Program-made: the position numbers and the translations under genes
NCBI GenBank assembly: GCA_032716605.1
Contig: CM064572.1
Span: 36,548,813 to 36,612,812, forward strand
Direction of reading: 5' to 3'
DNA from: Paralithodes platypus
Taxonomy: Eukaryota > Arthropoda > Malacostraca > Decapoda > Lithodidae
DNA: 64,000 nt
In this document: piece after piece, positions 63,846 through 64,000 of the stretch
How the letters are laid out: each line of letters starts with the position of its first letter
Position numbering within the stretch: position 1 is the stretch's first letter
The notes under the pieces: generated by a model
Databases searched by the model: none
What the model saw: only the letters and a program-made list of their open reading frames with translations
Told to the model about the DNA's origin: nothing

Positions 63846-64000
63846 AAGCCCCCCCCTCTCCCCTATCGTCCATCACAGAAGGAGTGAGAGCAGGGTTGCC
63901 AAATCAGTCCACCAGTTAGTCAATAAAAGCCAAAAATCACTAGAATAATGCCACAATCTCTAGAATATCACGCTACAATGGTTCATCTATGGAATATCGC

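Overview
This is a eukaryotic, gene-poor, repeat-packed window with no intact host gene that I can support. Nearly everything is transposable-element DNA, mini- or microsatellite DNA, or the debris of both. The mixture suggests an arthropod genome, most likely a decapod crustacean: long AC, GA, TA and CCA microsatellites, Penelope-like elements, CR1/Jockey-type LINEs, TTAA-targeting DNA elements, and a tRNA-Val-like SINE. That assignment is inference; the sequence itself only shows an animal-type repeat landscape.

Region 1 (1-21.2 kb) is a nested stack. A minus-strand LINE (LINE-B) is split into 19814-21110 and 1537-1836 by a minus-strand Ty3/gypsy-type LTR retrotransposon (Gmr1-A, 1837-19813). 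Gmr1-A carries four later insertions: a 5671-bp piggyBac transposon in its 5' LTR (12641-18311), a 614-bp TTAA element in its 3' LTR (2918-3531), and a solo LTR (5873-7745) plus a 438-bp TTAA MITE (7798-8235) in its RT domain. The piggyBac transposase is itself rearranged, with its N-terminal part lying in inverted orientation.

Region 2 (21.2-34.9 kb) holds MITEs of several families (TTAA, TA and hairpin types), a 1053-bp mariner-like element with perfect 28-bp inverted ends, a 36-bp minisatellite interrupted by a LINE fragment, tRNA-derived SINE pieces, and long microsatellites.

Region 3 (34.9-50.4 kb) is a head-to-head pair of Penelope-like elements (RT plus GIY-YIG endonuclease, with hammerhead-ribozyme-like motifs). 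The plus-strand copy received a retrocopied mRNA encoding a cold-shock-domain protein (38609-40420), a 480-bp TTAA MITE, and a complete LTR element (Gmr1-B, 40691-50344) that landed in its TA microsatellite.

Region 4 (50.4-64 kb) contains a third LTR element (Gmr1-C, 51657-59373). Its coding sequence is nearly open, but its right end is an inverted piece of its own LTR rather than a normal 3' LTR. It is followed by a four-level nest: a fold-back element, containing a TTAA element, containing a hAT element with 8-bp target duplication, containing a small TA MITE.

All three LTR elements share an unusual pol order, protease-integrase-RT-RNase H. This is the hallmark of the Gmr1-like group of Ty3/gypsy elements rather than the usual protease-RT-RNase H-integrase order. 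Insertions of this group here make 4-bp target duplications.
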